Source: Arcanobacterium haemolyticum DSM 20595 (GTDB lineage: Bacteria; Actinomycetota; Actinomycetes; Actinomycetales; Actinomycetaceae). Taken from it: a DNA stretch of 64,000 nucleotides. Where the stretch lies: positions 1,178,001 through 1,242,000 of the forward strand of contig NC_014218.1 in the NCBI RefSeq assembly GCF_000092365.1, written 5' to 3'. Both the position numbers and the translations under genes were made by a program. Positions 63,844 through 64,000 of this stretch are shown here, in pieces (the first letter of the stretch is position 1; the number at the start of each line of letters is the position of its first letter). The notes below the pieces were generated by a model that was given only the letters and a program-made list of their open reading frames with translations, was not told the DNA's origin and searched no databases.

Positions 63844-64000
63844 ATGCATGTTATTTCGTCCGAAGTGTGGTGGCCACGTGCGCTAGCTCATGCTCGCGCC
63901 GCGTTCGAACGTTCCCAGCCGCGCCAGGTCCGGCGGGCGCGTGGGGAAAAGAATGCGTTGGAAGATTTTTTGTGGGAATACTATCCGTTGCGCCCTGGCC
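63844..64000 (+). CDS. Conserved actinobacterial protein, partial (3-methyladenine glycosylase-annotated family)
   Basis: The first 52 codons are in the window; the gene runs off the right edge. MHVISSEVWWPRALAHARAA and ARGEKNALEDFLWEYYPLRPG resemble the N-terminus of an actinobacterial family often labelled 3-methyladenine DNA glycosylase, where the (H/N)xVEDFLF-YYxLRP pattern is conserved. The label is not well supported by motif, so the function stays open. Confidence 0.55.
   Translation, partial: MHVISSEVWWPRALAHARAAFERSQPRQVRRARGEKNALEDFLWEYYPLRPG

Overview
The window is actinobacterial chromosome: leaderless-type promoters, a NdgR/LtbR-type IclR regulator, a PimB'-type mannosyltransferase, a SepIVA-like gene beside rnc and coaD, and moderate G+C. 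Two secreted toxins identify it further. A cholesterol-dependent cytolysin of 569 aa with a Cys-less variant undecapeptide lies at 19.3-21.0 kb, and a sphingomyelinase-D-type phospholipase D lies at 59.7-60.6 kb. That pair points to Arcanobacterium haemolyticum (arcanolysin plus PLD) or a very close relative.

Layout. 1-2.8 kb: insertion sequences, namely an intact-looking IS110-family element beside a decayed IS3-family transposase. 2.9-6.8 kb: decayed prophage pieces (P27-type terminase small subunit, an HNH nuclease reading frame without a start codon, a broken BRO-N antirepressor, a protease fragment) plus two unknown genes. 6.9-16.6 kb: a defence and mobile region with a truncated Abi_2 gene, a type I restriction-modification operon (hsdR-hsdM-hsdS plus a membrane coiled-coil gene), an AbiEi/AbiEii pair and a broken large serine recombinase. 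hsdS is interrupted at a (GA)8 dinucleotide tract; losing one unit would fuse the two halves into a full-length specificity subunit, so this looks like a phase-variable type I system. IS-end-like repeats and a 19-bp direct repeat bracket the restriction operon.

16.7-21.5 kb: a methyltransferase-cupin pair behind a DtxR/IdeR-like operator, then two near-identical tRNA-Ala genes enclosing a secreted HNH-type protein and the cytolysin. 21.6-31 kb: housekeeping genes (histidine phosphatase, rsfS, nadD, trxA, obg, rpmA, rplU, RNase E/G). 31.4-39.3 kb: cydA-cydB-cydD-cydC followed 2 nt later by a DevS-like two-GAF sensor kinase; a DevR-like regulator is encoded convergently behind mutM. 40-46 kb: mutM, rnc, DUF177, SepIVA-like, coaD, rsmD, recG, all on the minus strand, then rpmB.

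46.6-50.4 kb: a four-gene siderophore ABC importer whose promoter carries the same 6-4-6 palindrome as the methyltransferase operon, tying both to a metal-responsive repressor. 50.5-55 kb: thiL, ddl, plsC-like and murA. 55-59 kb: ndgR-like, pimB'-like and an M3 peptidase. 59-61 kb: an unknown small gene and pld. 61-64 kb: tRNA-Glu, tRNA-Glu, tRNA-Gln and gltX on one strand, a FAH-family hydrolase and the start of a conserved actinobacterial gene cut by the window edge.
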